A stretch of DNA of 64,000 nt from Legionella qingyii (GTDB lineage: Bacteria; Pseudomonadota; Gammaproteobacteria; Legionellales; Legionellaceae): NCBI RefSeq assembly GCF_003184185.1, contig NZ_QHJG01000021.1, positions 88,112 through 152,111 of the forward strand, read 5' to 3'. The position numbers were made by a program, and so were the translations under genes. Below are positions 9,330-19,471 of the stretch, in pieces. Within the stretch, counting starts at the first letter, position 1; each line of letters begins with the position of its first letter. Below the pieces are notes generated by a model. It was not told the origin of the DNA. It searched no databases and saw nothing but the letters and a program-made list of their open reading frames with translations.

Positions 9330-10805
9330 TTGATAACTAACAAGCAAGACCCAAATTCGCAAGCGCATCCCCCTACAGTTCTTCATGAAGAAAACTTATT
9401 AAAAATCGATAACTTATTGCAAACAAATGTAAGAATTGGTAAAGAAAGCCATACTGTTCAAGAATGGTTAAACACGCCAAATTGTTCTTTGCGAGCGGGA
9501 TTTCAAGCTGCAGCCATTGCTGCGTTTATAGAAGATCAATTGTTTTTTTTGGAACATTTAAATCAGTATCTTACTCATCTAAAAAAATACATGGAATTTA
9601 GCAAAACCCAAGAAAAAATACTTGATGCAGATGACGAGCTCCAGAGATTTCTGCAAGAAAAAAATCAACCTCAAGCAGAACAAGCACTCCAACAAGCATT
9701 ATCTCTTCTTAATGAGATTTGGACAGAATGTATTAATGAACAAGGCAGCTTTCATCTAAATATATCATTGTCCAGTATTTGGAACGCGCACTCGGGATTT
9801 GAAAGTGCTGCAAAAGAAGGTAAGAAAATAATTGAACAAATTTCCGTTGAATTGCAATTATTAAATCATCTAAAAGTAAGGAAACGATTAATCGACATAC
9901 CTAAAATCTACCTTGAATTATTCAACCAGCCAGAGACAACTCCAGATAAATTAATGCTGGATACAATAAACAATGCAAATCTCATTATAGCCAGAATTCT
10001 TCCTGGTATCCTCGGCGATGAAGGAATTCAGCAAACCAAGGCAGGAGAGAAAGCGTTCAATGAAGCCTTAACAAAATGGGGGAAAGTAAACTCATTAACA
10101 CCTCCTGAACCTTGGGGACCAAGGCAGGCACTTTTAGCAAAAAAAATGAAGAATGTTGGTAATCTCATTTGTGCATGGGCCGAAGAACATTCACATGCAG
10201 GCAAATCAAAAAAATCACAGGTCAGCAATTCATTCAATGTTGCTCCTCTATTATCACCTCGATATCAAGGTAATCCGATAATATCAAAAGAGCGAGAGGA
10301 TAACTCTTTATTAACATCATCAGGAACTAAGGCCAATGAATCCATTTCAAACAAATCTAAAAATAGAAAATCATTAAATCTTACTTTTTTAATGTCACAT
10401 AATCATCAGGATAAATCTAAAAAATTAAAAGAGAATGAGAATAGTTCTTCATCATTGTTTTCACATTATCCTGAAGCAAAATCAGTTTCTGTCCAGTCCC
10501 GTCCCTCTTTTTCACTTTTTTCGATTTTCTCTCATAAGTCGGACAACTACACTTTCCCTACTCAAGAAGAATTAGAACATGCTGATCAAATAAGAAAATT
10601 AACGCTTCCTCCAACCCAATCAGATATAATTTTATATCATCATCTCATTGAGAAAGTGAATGCTCTTAAAGACAAAAAATATCAGAAACTAAAAAGAGCG
10701 GTAGAGGAAGAACACTCTCTTTCGTTCCACAAAGAGCCTCATGTGATGATTGATTTGTCAGAGGATTGTGCTACATCGAGTTTAAGTCAATGTTTAACAC
10801 AATAA
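9330..10805 (+). CDS. Hypothetical protein, candidate secreted effector
   Basis: I do not recognise this 491-residue protein. The start is a TTG with GAGG 5 nt upstream; no in-frame ATG is better placed. The N-terminal 290 residues look helical and rich in Glu/Gln/Leu with coiled-coil-like stretches. Residues about 290-410 are a low-complexity Ser/Lys/Asn linker, and the last 70 residues are charged and again helical. It has no signal peptide or membrane segment. The C-terminal 35 residues contain an EEE cluster followed by Ser/Thr-rich sequence, a composition seen in many Dot/Icm substrates. It stands alone between a patatin gene and a secreted protease. Effector status is inference. Confidence 0.75.
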   Translation: MITNKQDPNSQAHPPTVLHEENLLKIDNLLQTNVRIGKESHTVQEWLNTPNCSLRAGFQAAAIAAFIEDQLFFLEHLNQYLTHLKKYMEFSKTQEKILDADDELQRFLQEKNQPQAEQALQQALSLLNEIWTECINEQGSFHLNISLSSIWNAHSGFESAAKEGKKIIEQISVELQLLNHLKVRKRLIDIPKIYLELFNQPETTPDKLMLDTINNANLIIARILPGILGDEGIQQTKAGEKAFNEALTKWGKVNSLTPPEPWGPRQALLAKKMKNVGNLICAWAEEHSHAGKSKKSQVSNSFNVAPLLSPRYQGNPIISKEREDNSLLTSSGTKANESISNKSKNRKSLNLTFLMSHNHQDKSKKLKENENSSSSLFSHYPEAKSVSVQSRPSFSLFSIFSHKSDNYTFPTQEELEHADQIRKLTLPPTQSDIILYHHLIEKVNALKDKKYQKLKRAVEEEHSLSFHKEPHVMIDLSEDCATSSLSQCLTQ

Positions 10806-10872
10806 TTATATTGCCCTAAGTTCAGGCCAGATCTAAAACTCATTCTGGATTCAATAATCAGGAAATCAAGCA

Positions 10873-10892
10873 CCCTATTAAATTTAATAGGG
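10873..10892. terminator. Perfect 20 bp palindrome, possible terminator
   Basis: The arms CCCTATTAAA and TTTAATAGGG are perfect complements with no loop, 68 nt after the stop codon of the 491-residue gene. No T-run follows, so it may be a weak terminator or a protein-binding site. Confidence 0.45.
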
Positions 10893-11065
10893 CGCGATAA
10901 ACTGGCAGTCAACTTAACAATACACGATTTCAGTCAAACTAATTTATGTAGACAATAGAGATAAATTATCAACAGCCCTAGATTTTTTTCAAAATTTAGT
11001 TAAAGGAATTTTTTAATCTGAAATTTGTTCCGTATTAAGATACATTATCATCAAAGGAGTAAAAC

Positions 11066-12811
11066 ATGAGGGCAAGGAAGTTGCCAAAACTGTTGCAAGG
11101 ATTCACATTAGTCATATGCCTATCTCCTCTGACAATTTATGCAGCCCAACAAAAGCTTCTATGGGGGAAAGTGGAAGATCATGCATCATTATTAAAAAAT
11201 TTTCACCTGAAACATAACGCACCAAGTTCACCGGATCTGCAGTTACCTACAAATTTATCCATTCAAAAAAATACGATTAATACCTTACAATTAATCGGGG
11301 GGAACGTTGATACCTCTGAAGTAAGTCATGTACGTTATAATCAGTATTATGATGGTTTACCTGTTTTTGGCGCCCAAGTTATTTATCATATCTCCTCGAA
11401 CGCTAATACAACTGTAACGGGCCTATTAGTTGATGATATTGTTCAAGATGTTCCTAATATAGATAGTAAAATTTCAATTGCACAAGCTGAAACGATAGCA
11501 ACTGCCGGAAATTCTGTTGCTACTCGTGTCAATACGAAAAAAATTATTTATTTTGATAAAAATAGTTCAAGCAAAGCGATTCTTGCTTATCATATTTCTT
11601 ATGTGAAGAAGACCTCCCGGGGGCCGTCAATATCCTCTTACATTATTGATGCGAACAAAGGAACCGTGCTACAGGAATGGGACGCACTACCTAAATCTGC
11701 GTTAGGCCAAGGCCCGGGTGGAGTCACATTTAATAATTTACCTTATCGCTCAGGAAGATATCAATTCGGTAACTTAGAGACTGGTACCAATGCCTTAGGT
11801 AAATTTGATATTTTGTTCCAAAACAATACATGTTCTATTTCTAATAATCTATTTCGGGTAATCAATTTAAAAAACCAGGAAGCAGCTCAATTGCCTTTTG
11901 AGTTGCCAATCTCAACTGCTAGTGAAATTGCCTACCAACTTATACCTTTTGTTTATGCTTGTTCATCACCAAACTATGCCAATTTGACCGATGATGGATT
12001 TGCGCCGGTGAATGATGGCTTATCTCCGATTAATGATGTTACCTATTTCGTGAAACAAACCTTCAATATGCTTACAAATCAATATAAGGTTCCATCGCCA
12101 ATTGGCACGCAGTTACCGTTGCGGGTATATACTCACTTAGCTGATTTTGATAATGCGTTTGCTTGTGGTCCACATTGCATGCAAGAAGGCGGGATTGTCG
12201 GACCGCAACAACTGGTATTTGGTAATGGGCAAACGCGGTTTTCACCACTTACAGAAGCAGATGTAGTGGCCCATGAACTTGGCCATTTGGTTACCGATCA
12301 TTTTTCAACATTGATATATTTTCAGCAATCCGGAGGGATTAACGAAGCATTTTCTGATATCACTGGCATGACTGTTAACAATTATTTACGTACCACTCTT
12401 GGCTTTACTTGGTATTGGAACGGTAATGATTGGACTATCGGTGCAAATATTTCTAAAACTGGTAAGCCATTACGCTATATGAATAACCCACCATTGGATG
12501 GTCGTTCTATTGATAATGCCGCTAATTTCATCCCAGGTATGAATGTTCACTATTCAAGTGGTGTTTTTAATAAAGCGTTTTATTTATTAAGTACCACGCC
12601 TGGTTGGACAATTAGTAAAGCGTACCGAATTATTTTGGATGCCAACATGCATTATTGGATTCCCGGGACTGATTTCGCATATGGGGCCTGTGGCGTTATT
12701 CAAGCTGCTTATAATAGAGGCTATCCTTATCAAGATGTTATTATTGCGTTTAGTCGCGTTGGCGTCACCTGCTTAGTCGGTCAAAGTGCCATAATGGCAA
12801 CAAATAATTAA
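11066..12811 (+). CDS. Secreted M4 (thermolysin/ProA-like) zinc metalloprotease
   Basis: This protein resembles Legionella ProA (Msp) and other M4 endopeptidases. Of 581 residues, about 25 form an Sec signal peptide (basic start, hydrophobic core, cut near IYAA). An FTP/PepSY-type propeptide follows to about residue 210, then the catalytic domain. The zinc site HELGH (403-407) and the third ligand in GGINEAFSD (Glu427) are intact, as is the HYSSGVFNKAFY substrate-cleft segment, so it should be active. It is probably exported by the type II system, as ProA is. It is diverged from ProA as I remember it and is more likely a paralogue. A ribosome site (AAAGGAG) fits the ATG. A beta-barrel gene follows after 16 nt. 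Confidence 0.93.
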   Translation: MRARKLPKLLQGFTLVICLSPLTIYAAQQKLLWGKVEDHASLLKNFHLKHNAPSSPDLQLPTNLSIQKNTINTLQLIGGNVDTSEVSHVRYNQYYDGLPVFGAQVIYHISSNANTTVTGLLVDDIVQDVPNIDSKISIAQAETIATAGNSVATRVNTKKIIYFDKNSSSKAILAYHISYVKKTSRGPSISSYIIDANKGTVLQEWDALPKSALGQGPGGVTFNNLPYRSGRYQFGNLETGTNALGKFDILFQNNTCSISNNLFRVINLKNQEAAQLPFELPISTASEIAYQLIPFVYACSSPNYANLTDDGFAPVNDGLSPINDVTYFVKQTFNMLTNQYKVPSPIGTQLPLRVYTHLADFDNAFACGPHCMQEGGIVGPQQLVFGNGQTRFSPLTEADVVAHELGHLVTDHFSTLIYFQQSGGINEAFSDITGMTVNNYLRTTLGFTWYWNGNDWTIGANISKTGKPLRYMNNPPLDGRSIDNAANFIPGMNVHYSSGVFNKAFYLLSTTPGWTISKAYRIILDANMHYWIPGTDFAYGACGVIQAAYNRGYPYQDVIIAFSRVGVTCLVGQSAIMATNN

Positions 12812-12827
12812 CATTAAGGGATTAGTC

Positions 12828-13556
12828 ATGAAAGCACTACTATTAGGATTGGGTTTAGGGATAGTACCAGCATGCACACTAGCCAATGGTTTAGTTAATA
12901 ATTCAGATCAATTCAGTGGCTTTTATTTGGGCGGTGCCTTAGGTGGTCTTAGAATATCAAGCGATCAAAGCTTGGAATTCAATCGTAAAAAAGTTGCCAA
13001 TGTCAGCAAATATAACGCTCATCTGAATACAAGCAATACCAGGTTGCTTGGCCAGATAACTGCAGGGTATGGAAAAGCGTTTCATGTATTTTATATCGGC
13101 GGTGAACTGATTGCTGAAATTACGGATGCTGAAGTCAAGAGGCATACACCTAATTTAAAATGGAACATTAAACAAAAAAGTGCATTTGGCGGTCGAGTAA
13201 AATCAGGCATCGCATTAGAGAAATGGTTGCTATATGGTTTAGCAGGAATTGAAACGGTTAGAATTGAACACCAAATCGATTTTATCAGAGGTGGAACTTA
13301 TAGCAGTGGCACCATGTTTTTGGATCCAATTAATACTAATAGAAATACTACTGTCTGGCAATTGGGATTAGGCGTTGATTATAGCTTAAATAGACATTGG
13401 GTCGCTCAATTAGAATATGCTCACAATTTATACAGAAATCATACAAATGCTAATATTGATCATCGAGTTATTACCTTTAACAATCCCAAAGGCATATATA
13501 GTTCTTCTTTAAGTGGCAATGAAATCACTGTAGGTGTTAAGTATCTCTTCTGTTAA
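12828..13556 (+). CDS. Outer-membrane beta-barrel protein
   Basis: The 242 residues start with a signal peptide (MKALLLGLGLGIVPACTLA) and then show the alternating pattern of an eight-strand barrel: FYLGGALGG, LGQITAGYGK, GGRVKSGIAL, WLLYGLAGIE, WQLGLGVDYSL and a C-terminal strand EITVGVKYLFC. The last residue is Cys instead of the usual Phe. It fits the OmpA-like/Opa-type small porin family found in many copies in Legionella. The gap of 16 nt after the M4 protease gene suggests co-transcription. Its specific role is unknown; adhesion or surface structure is plausible. Confidence 0.82.
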   Translation: MKALLLGLGLGIVPACTLANGLVNNSDQFSGFYLGGALGGLRISSDQSLEFNRKKVANVSKYNAHLNTSNTRLLGQITAGYGKAFHVFYIGGELIAEITDAEVKRHTPNLKWNIKQKSAFGGRVKSGIALEKWLLYGLAGIETVRIEHQIDFIRGGTYSSGTMFLDPINTNRNTTVWQLGLGVDYSLNRHWVAQLEYAHNLYRNHTNANIDHRVITFNNPKGIYSSSLSGNEITVGVKYLFC

Positions 13557-13600
13557 ATAAATATTTAAAGAAATAACCATCCAGAGATCTGTCTCTACTT

Positions 13601-13630
13601 ATAGCCTGAGCGCAGCGAAACCCAGGCTAC
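13601..13630. repeat. Intergenic inverted repeat, short copy
   Basis: This is a shortened member of the CCAGGCTAC family: ATAGCCTGAG and CCCAGGCTAC bracket CGCAGCGAAA. It lies between the convergent barrel-protein and hemE genes, where it may act as a bidirectional terminator. Confidence 0.6.
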
Positions 13631-13639
13631 AATTTGATA

Positions 13640-14701
13640 TCACTGTTGATGATAGTAAGGGCTAAACTCATGAACAGCCTCTATCATCACCGCAACATGC
13701 TCCGGCGGCACGTCAGGAGTAATGCCGTGGCCAAGATTAAACACATGTCCGGATCCTGCACCGAAAGATGCCAACACCTTCTTTACCTCTTCTCGAATAC
13801 ATTGTTTGGAAGTCAACAATACGCTGGGATCAAGATTGCCCTGCAATGCAACTTGATTACCGACTCTACGGCGTGCATCACCCAAGTCACATGTCCAATC
13901 GATTCCCAAAGCATCACACCCCGTTATTAGCATTTTTTCCAACCATTGACCACCGCCTTTGGTAAACAAAATAACCGGTATGTTAGGGTAATTCGCTTTA
14001 ATTTGATGCACAATCTGCTGCATGTACCCTAAGGAAAATTTTTGATAATTCTCTGGTGTTAAAATTCCACCCCAAGTATCAAACAGCATGACTGAATTAA
14101 CACCCGCCTTGATTTGTTCCATAAGATAATTTGCGACAGATGCTGCTAACTTTTGCAGCAACATGTGAGCCGCATCACTTTCGGTGTAAATTAAATGCAA
14201 AATACGCTTAAAGTCTCTGGTACTTCTGCCTTCAACCATATAACACGCTAAAGTCCATGGGCTTCCTGCAAAACCAATCAAAGGAAGCTCTCTTGGCATT
14301 TCTCGCCGGATTAGTCGTACCGCATCCATTACATAGGCTAAAGAATCTGTTTCAGGGACTTCCAAATTGGCAATTGCCTGTGTATCGTGCAAAGGCCGCT
14401 GAAAACAAGGTCCCTCACCCTCGGAAAAATACAAACCTAATCCCATCGCATCAGGAATTGTCAAAATATCAGAAAATAAAATAGCAGCATCTAAAGCATA
14501 ACGACGCAAAGGTTGTAATGTAACCTCACATGCAAGATCGGGATTTTTGCACAGGCTTAAAAAGTCACCCGCCTGTTCTCTAGTCTTTCGATATTCAGGT
14601 AAATAACGCCCAGCCTGACGCATCATCCAAACAGGAGTTCGTTCTACGGGTTGTCGTCTTAAAGCACGTAGAAACAAAGATTGATCCAAATCATACATCA
14701 T
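13640..14701 (-). CDS. hemE: Uroporphyrinogen decarboxylase
   Basis: HemE decarboxylates the four acetate side chains of uroporphyrinogen III to give coproporphyrinogen III in haem synthesis. The 353 residues match the family length. The signature [17 protein letters not shown] (about 21-37) carries the substrate-binding Arg residues, and [16 protein letters not shown] is the second hallmark. Either of the first two Met codons could start; the family core begins right after. No other hem genes are adjacent, and it is convergent with the barrel-protein gene. Confidence 0.97.
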   Translation of the reverse strand: MMYDLDQSLFLRALRRQPVERTPVWMMRQAGRYLPEYRKTREQAGDFLSLCKNPDLACEVTLQPLRRYALDAAILFSDILTIPDAMGLGLYFSEGEGPCFQRPLHDTQAIANLEVPETDSLAYVMDAVRLIRREMPRELPLIGFAGSPWTLACYMVEGRSTRDFKRILHLIYTESDAAHMLLQKLAASVANYLMEQIKAGVNSVMLFDTWGGILTPENYQKFSLGYMQQIVHQIKANYPNIPVILFTKGGGQWLEKMLITGCDALGIDWTCDLGDARRRVGNQVALQGNLDPSVLLTSKQCIREEVKKVLASFGAGSGHVFNLGHGITPDVPPEHVAVMIEAVHEFSPYYHQQ

Positions 14702-14845
14702 GTTATCTCAACATCATCAAAATACCCTAATGCTAACATATTTAAGCAATATCCACTCGTACTAATACAATAATTGTTTATGAATTGACTCTAGAATAAA
14801 TTTAGAAACATAATCTGCATCAATTTTATAAAATTAGAGTTTATT

Positions 14846-16297
14846 ATGGGATTAATAAAAAATTCATCACAATCAATAGGATCAGGATATCCTAAAAGCA
14901 CAGGTAGATTAAAAATTGTGCTTGGAAACTCTGAACAATCTCCCAAAAAAGTTGCTTTAATGGGCGACTCCACTTTAGATAATGGATATTGGGTCAATAA
15001 AAATAAACCTTATGATCAGAAAACCCAGACAGTAACGCATCAAACAGCAGTTGCTCTCGCTCATAATGATTCATCTGACTCCTACGAGATAGGAAATTTT
15101 GCCGTTGATGGTGCTACGACAGAAGATCTAATGAAATATTGTTCCTTAGATAAAGTTCTGCCAAGAGATATGGATCATAATGGCTCTTATGTACATCAAT
15201 TGAATGCGGTTACCCAATGGAAACCTGACGTTGCGGTATTAAGTGTGGGTGGTAATAATTACCGAGAGGCTCTAGCAATTACCTTGATGAAGGAAATGAA
15301 TCATCCTCAACTCCTTTTAAGAATTACACCAGAGCAGGCCAAACCAGCCATTAACATAGCGTTTGCTCAAGTAAAAGCAAAGATACTAAAAGATTACAAA
15401 AAAATTATTGATGAGCTAATTGAGAATAACCCTCAACTTAGTCGTGTCGTCCTATTATCTCAATATTATCCCTCAATTACAAAATTAACCCCTTATTTTA
15501 TTTACACTGGATTTTCTCATTTAGCGCGTGCTGAAGGAAAAGGACGCGCTCCTTTCACTGTAGTTGAAGAAACCATGAATGAACTATATCGAGAAATCCT
15601 GAATTATGTAGCAACGAAACAAAAAGAGATTGTTTTTGTTGATATGACTTCGTCATTAAACCCTTTAGGTGGAAAGCATGCCTGGCAAATTGAACCTAAT
15701 GAGCAAGGCTCTGTGATCATGGGACAATTAATTGCCGAGGCAGTTGAATATAGTTTCCCAAAGCATCAAACCGAACAAGATAAAAATCCCATCGCCAGAA
15801 TTTATATGGACTCTGATGAAAAACAGATTCAATCACAAATTTTAAAGAAAGAAGATATAGAACAATTTAGTGTCAAAAAGATAGGACAATTTATAAGTGA
15901 AAGTCGATATCGTCATTTACGTTTATTGTTTTCCCCTTCATCCAGCTTAGCTGTGCGTTTTGAAAGTGCTTATCATGCAATTACAGGCAAACAATTTGAT
16001 GATGAATATACCGGTTTTCCTGCTTTGGGTTTATTGGACCTGACTTTAGCCCCCGTGATGGCTACTTATTTATGGCGTGTTGCAGTGGATGAAAACGTTC
16101 ATACTTCATTTAGGGTAATGGCAGGTAGTGTTGCCGGACCTATTTTATTTAGTAAAATGATTCTTGGCTTATCTTTGATGTTAGTACTCGCATTACCTAT
16201 ACTTGGATACGACAAAACAGTGGGCACCCTATTCAATAAATCTGATGCTACTCAAAATCAGGTAGAACATTCTGAAAGTAATGAATTAAAAGTATAA
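14846..16297 (+). CDS. SGNH/GDSL-fold protein with C-terminal membrane segments
   Basis: The N-terminal half has an SGNH-hydrolase layout: block I ALMGDSTLDNG with Ser42, block II Gly near 89 (VDGAT), block III VGGNN (134-138). The position of block V, normally DxxHPN, reads WQIEPN, so the expected catalytic Asp and His are Trp and Glu; a nearby His (GGKHAW) might substitute. The C-terminal 90 residues include one or two hydrophobic segments (GSVAGPILFSKMILGLSLMLVLALPIL in part). It has no signal peptide and 483 residues. Legionella carries GDSL phospholipases such as PlaA, but this is not PlaA by architecture. Activity is doubtful and an effector role is possible. Confidence 0.72.
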   Translation: MGLIKNSSQSIGSGYPKSTGRLKIVLGNSEQSPKKVALMGDSTLDNGYWVNKNKPYDQKTQTVTHQTAVALAHNDSSDSYEIGNFAVDGATTEDLMKYCSLDKVLPRDMDHNGSYVHQLNAVTQWKPDVAVLSVGGNNYREALAITLMKEMNHPQLLLRITPEQAKPAINIAFAQVKAKILKDYKKIIDELIENNPQLSRVVLLSQYYPSITKLTPYFIYTGFSHLARAEGKGRAPFTVVEETMNELYREILNYVATKQKEIVFVDMTSSLNPLGGKHAWQIEPNEQGSVIMGQLIAEAVEYSFPKHQTEQDKNPIARIYMDSDEKQIQSQILKKEDIEQFSVKKIGQFISESRYRHLRLLFSPSSSLAVRFESAYHAITGKQFDDEYTGFPALGLLDLTLAPVMATYLWRVAVDENVHTSFRVMAGSVAGPILFSKMILGLSLMLVLALPILGYDKTVGTLFNKSDATQNQVEHSESNELKV

Positions 16298-16431
16298 ATG
16301 ATGTGTAGAATTATTCCTGGGAAGCCTCCAGGTTACAGATTCGTTTTCATCCGAGCGACACAACTCTATACATAACAATAACTATTTAGATAAAATCATC
16401 AGTAAATTACTTTGGGTAGGCGGAAATAACC

Positions 16432-16770
16432 TTGGATACCTTAAATATCAAAGCTCTTAATGTAAGTACCAAAATTGGCGTTTATGCATGGGAACAACGC
16501 ATTAATCAACAATTATTAATTGATATCAGTATTGATACTGATTTCAGTGCGTGTCAGGAAGATTTGACTAAGACCATAGATTATGAAGCTCTTTGTGACA
16601 GTGTAACTCATTATGTTGAATCAAAATCATTTCAACTCATTGAATCAGTTGCCAATGAAGTTGCAGATTTAATCAAGAAACAATTTAAAGTCACTCAAAT
16701 TACTATAGGGGTTAGTAAGCCTCACGCAATCAAGAATGCAGCAAACATTCAGGTAGTTGTGCGTCGTTAA
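16432..16770 (+). CDS. folB: Dihydroneopterin aldolase
   Basis: FolB cleaves 7,8-dihydroneopterin to 6-hydroxymethyl-dihydropterin in folate synthesis. The 112 residues have the family start DTLNIKALNVSTKIGVYAWEQ (catalytic Glu in YAWEQ) and the late Lys motif KPHAIKNA. The start codon is TTG, supported by AGGCGGA 8 nt upstream and by the conserved MDTL start; there is no suitable ATG. It is monocistronic as far as seen, and convergent with the SPOR gene. Confidence 0.93.
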   Translation: MDTLNIKALNVSTKIGVYAWEQRINQQLLIDISIDTDFSACQEDLTKTIDYEALCDSVTHYVESKSFQLIESVANEVADLIKKQFKVTQITIGVSKPHAIKNAANIQVVVRR

Positions 16771-16827
16771 GCAAATTCTAGCTTTAGACTTTACCCTACC
16801 CTGGGTTAAATGTTAACAGCGATCTTA

Positions 16828-17538
16828 TCAACCGCTGGTAACCATACCGTTTAGACGTTCATTTTTTGCCAAAGTCATTTGCGCCTGTTGGGCAAGTGCG
16901 CGATTAGAATAAGGACCCACTACTACCCGGAACCAATTACCTTTTGTGGGATGACTTACAGGGATGATATAAACACTAAAGCCTTTAAGTATCAATGTAC
17001 CCTTCATTTGCTCGGCATCTTTGCGCGCCTTAAAAGAAGCCACCTGTACTAAATATTTCCCTTTATCTGAAGTAGCAGGTTTTGCTATGGCTGCATTGTT
17101 AGCAGCAACAGGTGCTTTAGAAACATTAGGTTTTATTGGTGCTGCTGCATTGGCAACATTGACTGCTGTTGCCTTAACAGCTGAACTAGCTGTAGTTGGT
17201 GCGGTTGGGGTAGCCACAGTTGCTGCAGGTTGAACTGAAGCTGCAGAATTAGCATTTGTTTGGGAGTTTGGAACTTTCTCATTAGTTAGTAGTGTATAAA
17301 ACTCAAATTTTGGTTTAGGTGGAATCGCGGCATGTTGTGCCCCGGGCTTAGGAGCTTCTTTTTTAATTTCATGATGCGCCAAAACCTGGGAATTTACCCA
17401 TTGACTTACGGTTTCTATATCAAAAAAAGAAGCGGTCAAATACCCTAATAAAAAAGTAAGCGTAATCACTAAAAACTGATGCGGTCCAGCACTGCGCGAC
17501 CGCGAAGAACGCCTATTTCCATATTCTTTTGCCATCAC
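16828..17538 (-). CDS. SPOR-domain inner-membrane protein (FtsN-like)
   Basis: The 236 residues form a short basic cytoplasmic tail, one transmembrane helix (about 22-40), a long Ala/Pro/Thr-rich low-complexity periplasmic linker (about 75-155) and a C-terminal SPOR domain ([20 protein letters not shown] onward) that binds septal peptidoglycan lacking stem peptides. This topology matches FtsN and related division proteins. It overlaps the argS stop by 4 nt (ATGA), so the two are translationally coupled; argS followed by a SPOR protein is common in gammaproteobacteria. Whether it is the essential FtsN or a paralogue cannot be told here. Confidence 0.88.
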   Translation of the reverse strand: MMAKEYGNRRSSRSRSAGPHQFLVITLTFLLGYLTASFFDIETVSQWVNSQVLAHHEIKKEAPKPGAQHAAIPPKPKFEFYTLLTNEKVPNSQTNANSAASVQPAATVATPTAPTTASSAVKATAVNVANAAAPIKPNVSKAPVAANNAAIAKPATSDKGKYLVQVASFKARKDAEQMKGTLILKGFSVYIIPVSHPTKGNWFRVVVGPYSNRALAQQAQMTLAKNERLNGMVTSG

Positions 17539-19295
17539 ATACTCTCAGGAGCTGATACGCCCAATAATTCCAAACCATTCTTTAATATCTGACGTACTGC
17601 CTCTAGCAGACAAAGACGAGCACATCGCAATTGCTCTTGCTCACACAAAAGCGGAACAGCATTATAATAGCTATGCAAGCCATTGGCTACTTCACGTAAA
17701 TAATAAGCCACTTGATGAGGCTCACAATGCTCAGCCGCCAATTCTACAATTTCTGGATACCGGCTAATTAAAGAAATCAAATGAGTTTCATGAGATTGAT
17801 CTAATAAATCGATATGGTTTAACCCAATTGCCTTGTCCCAAAGCAAGCCTCGTTCCTTTAATTGTCTTAATACAGAGCATATTCTTGCATGAGCATACTG
17901 AATATAATAAATCGGATTATCACTGGATTCTGATTTTGCCAAATCCAAATCAAAATCCATATGTTGTTCTGACTTGCGTGCTACATAAAAGAAGCGCGCC
18001 GCATCGTTCCCTACCTCGTTGCGTAATTCTCTTAAAGTGACAAAAGAACCACTACGTGTCGACATTTGCACCCGCTCAGAACCACGATATAAAATAGCAA
18101 ATTGAACGAGTAACACATCTAGTGCACTTTCATCATGCCCCAAAGCTTTAACAACAGCTCGCAATCGAGTGATATAGCCATGATGATCTGCACCAAAAAT
18201 ATCAATTACCCGATCATAACCTCTATCATACTTATTCCAATGATAAGCGACATCCGAAGCAAAATAGGTAGTATGGCCGTTAGCACGCACGAGGACTCGA
18301 TCCTTTTCATCACCAAAATCAGTCGCCCTAAACCAAAGCGCCCCCTCCTTTTCAAAGGTATGACCACTATCCTTAAGCGCCTGAATACCTTTTTGAATGG
18401 ACCCATCTTCAAATAAGGATTGTTCGGAGAACCAACTATCGTATTTCACACCAAAATCAGCAAGATCATCTTTGATATCATCAAGCACTGTATTCAATGC
18501 GTGTTGATGAAATAGGGTAAAAACATCCAAACTTAAAAGTTGTTTTGCACGAGCAACTAAAGCATCGATATAAAGTTCTTTGTCTCCACCATGAGGCTCA
18601 TCAAGAGGTAACCCTTCAACTACACTAGCCCATGGATGTACGTATTCTTTACCGTGTTCTGCCCAAAATTCCTGCGCAATTTCGGAAACATAACCACCTT
18701 TATAAGCATTGGCAGGAATGATAACAGGCTCACCAGCAAGCTCGAGATAACGTAACCACACACTGGCAGCAAGAATATTCATTTGCCGTCCAGCATCGTT
18801 AACATAATATTCCAAAGTTACATCATAGCCAGCCGCCTTTAAAACATTTCCCAAAGTAGCCCCAAAGGCAGCACCTCTTCCATGCCCTACATGCAAAGGA
18901 CCGGTTGGGTTAGCAGAAACAAATTCGATCAGTACTTTTTGATTTTGACCAATAGTACTCCGGCCAAATTGCTCGCCCTTTTCCAATATTTCACCAATAA
19001 CTTGGGAGCGAGAACTGCTGCGTATGAAGAAATTAATAAACCCTGCCCCAGCGATTTCCACTTTATCCACAGAAGGATCAGCCGGAATAGCTTGAACTAA
19101 TAGCTCTGCTATTTTACGAGGTGCCTGACGACATGGTTTAGCTAAAATCAAAGCCAAATTACTGGCATAATCACCATGAGCAGAATCTTTTGAACGGTCT
19201 ACCTTTATATCAATATCCAAATCAGTAGGTACCTCACCTGCCTTTTGTAATGATATTAAAGCGTGTTTTAAAAGCTGCTCTACAGTATGTTTCAT
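17535..19295 (-). CDS. argS: Arginyl-tRNA synthetase
   Basis: ArgRS is the class I enzyme charging tRNA-Arg. The start at 19295 ([13 protein letters not shown], 586 residues) matches the family N-terminus; the frame is open another 28 codons upstream but that extension does not look like ArgRS. The HIGH-type motif appears as HVGHGRG after FVSANPTGP, and the KMSK position as MSTRSG, usual in this branch. The C-terminal DALR anticodon-binding domain ends [10 protein letters not shown]. It is followed by the SPOR gene with a 4 nt overlap and is divergent from recG. Confidence 0.97.
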   Translation of the reverse strand: MKHTVEQLLKHALISLQKAGEVPTDLDIDIKVDRSKDSAHGDYASNLALILAKPCRQAPRKIAELLVQAIPADPSVDKVEIAGAGFINFFIRSSSRSQVIGEILEKGEQFGRSTIGQNQKVLIEFVSANPTGPLHVGHGRGAAFGATLGNVLKAAGYDVTLEYYVNDAGRQMNILAASVWLRYLELAGEPVIIPANAYKGGYVSEIAQEFWAEHGKEYVHPWASVVEGLPLDEPHGGDKELYIDALVARAKQLLSLDVFTLFHQHALNTVLDDIKDDLADFGVKYDSWFSEQSLFEDGSIQKGIQALKDSGHTFEKEGALWFRATDFGDEKDRVLVRANGHTTYFASDVAYHWNKYDRGYDRVIDIFGADHHGYITRLRAVVKALGHDESALDVLLVQFAILYRGSERVQMSTRSGSFVTLRELRNEVGNDAARFFYVARKSEQHMDFDLDLAKSESSDNPIYYIQYAHARICSVLRQLKERGLLWDKAIGLNHIDLLDQSHETHLISLISRYPEIVELAAEHCEPHQVAYYLREVANGLHSYYNAVPLLCEQEQLRCARLCLLEAVRQILKNGLELLGVSAPESM

Positions 19296-19471
19296 GCTAC
19301 TTGGTATTCCATCAAAAAATGATGCTATTATGCGCTTTTTTGTACCATATGAAAAGGTTTTATATACCTTATGAATCACAATTTGCTCTCTTAATAAAAA
19401 ACAGTAAATTGTTCCTGTATGAACTATGAGTTACACTTAAATACCCACTCTTTTCAAATATCATTAATACT

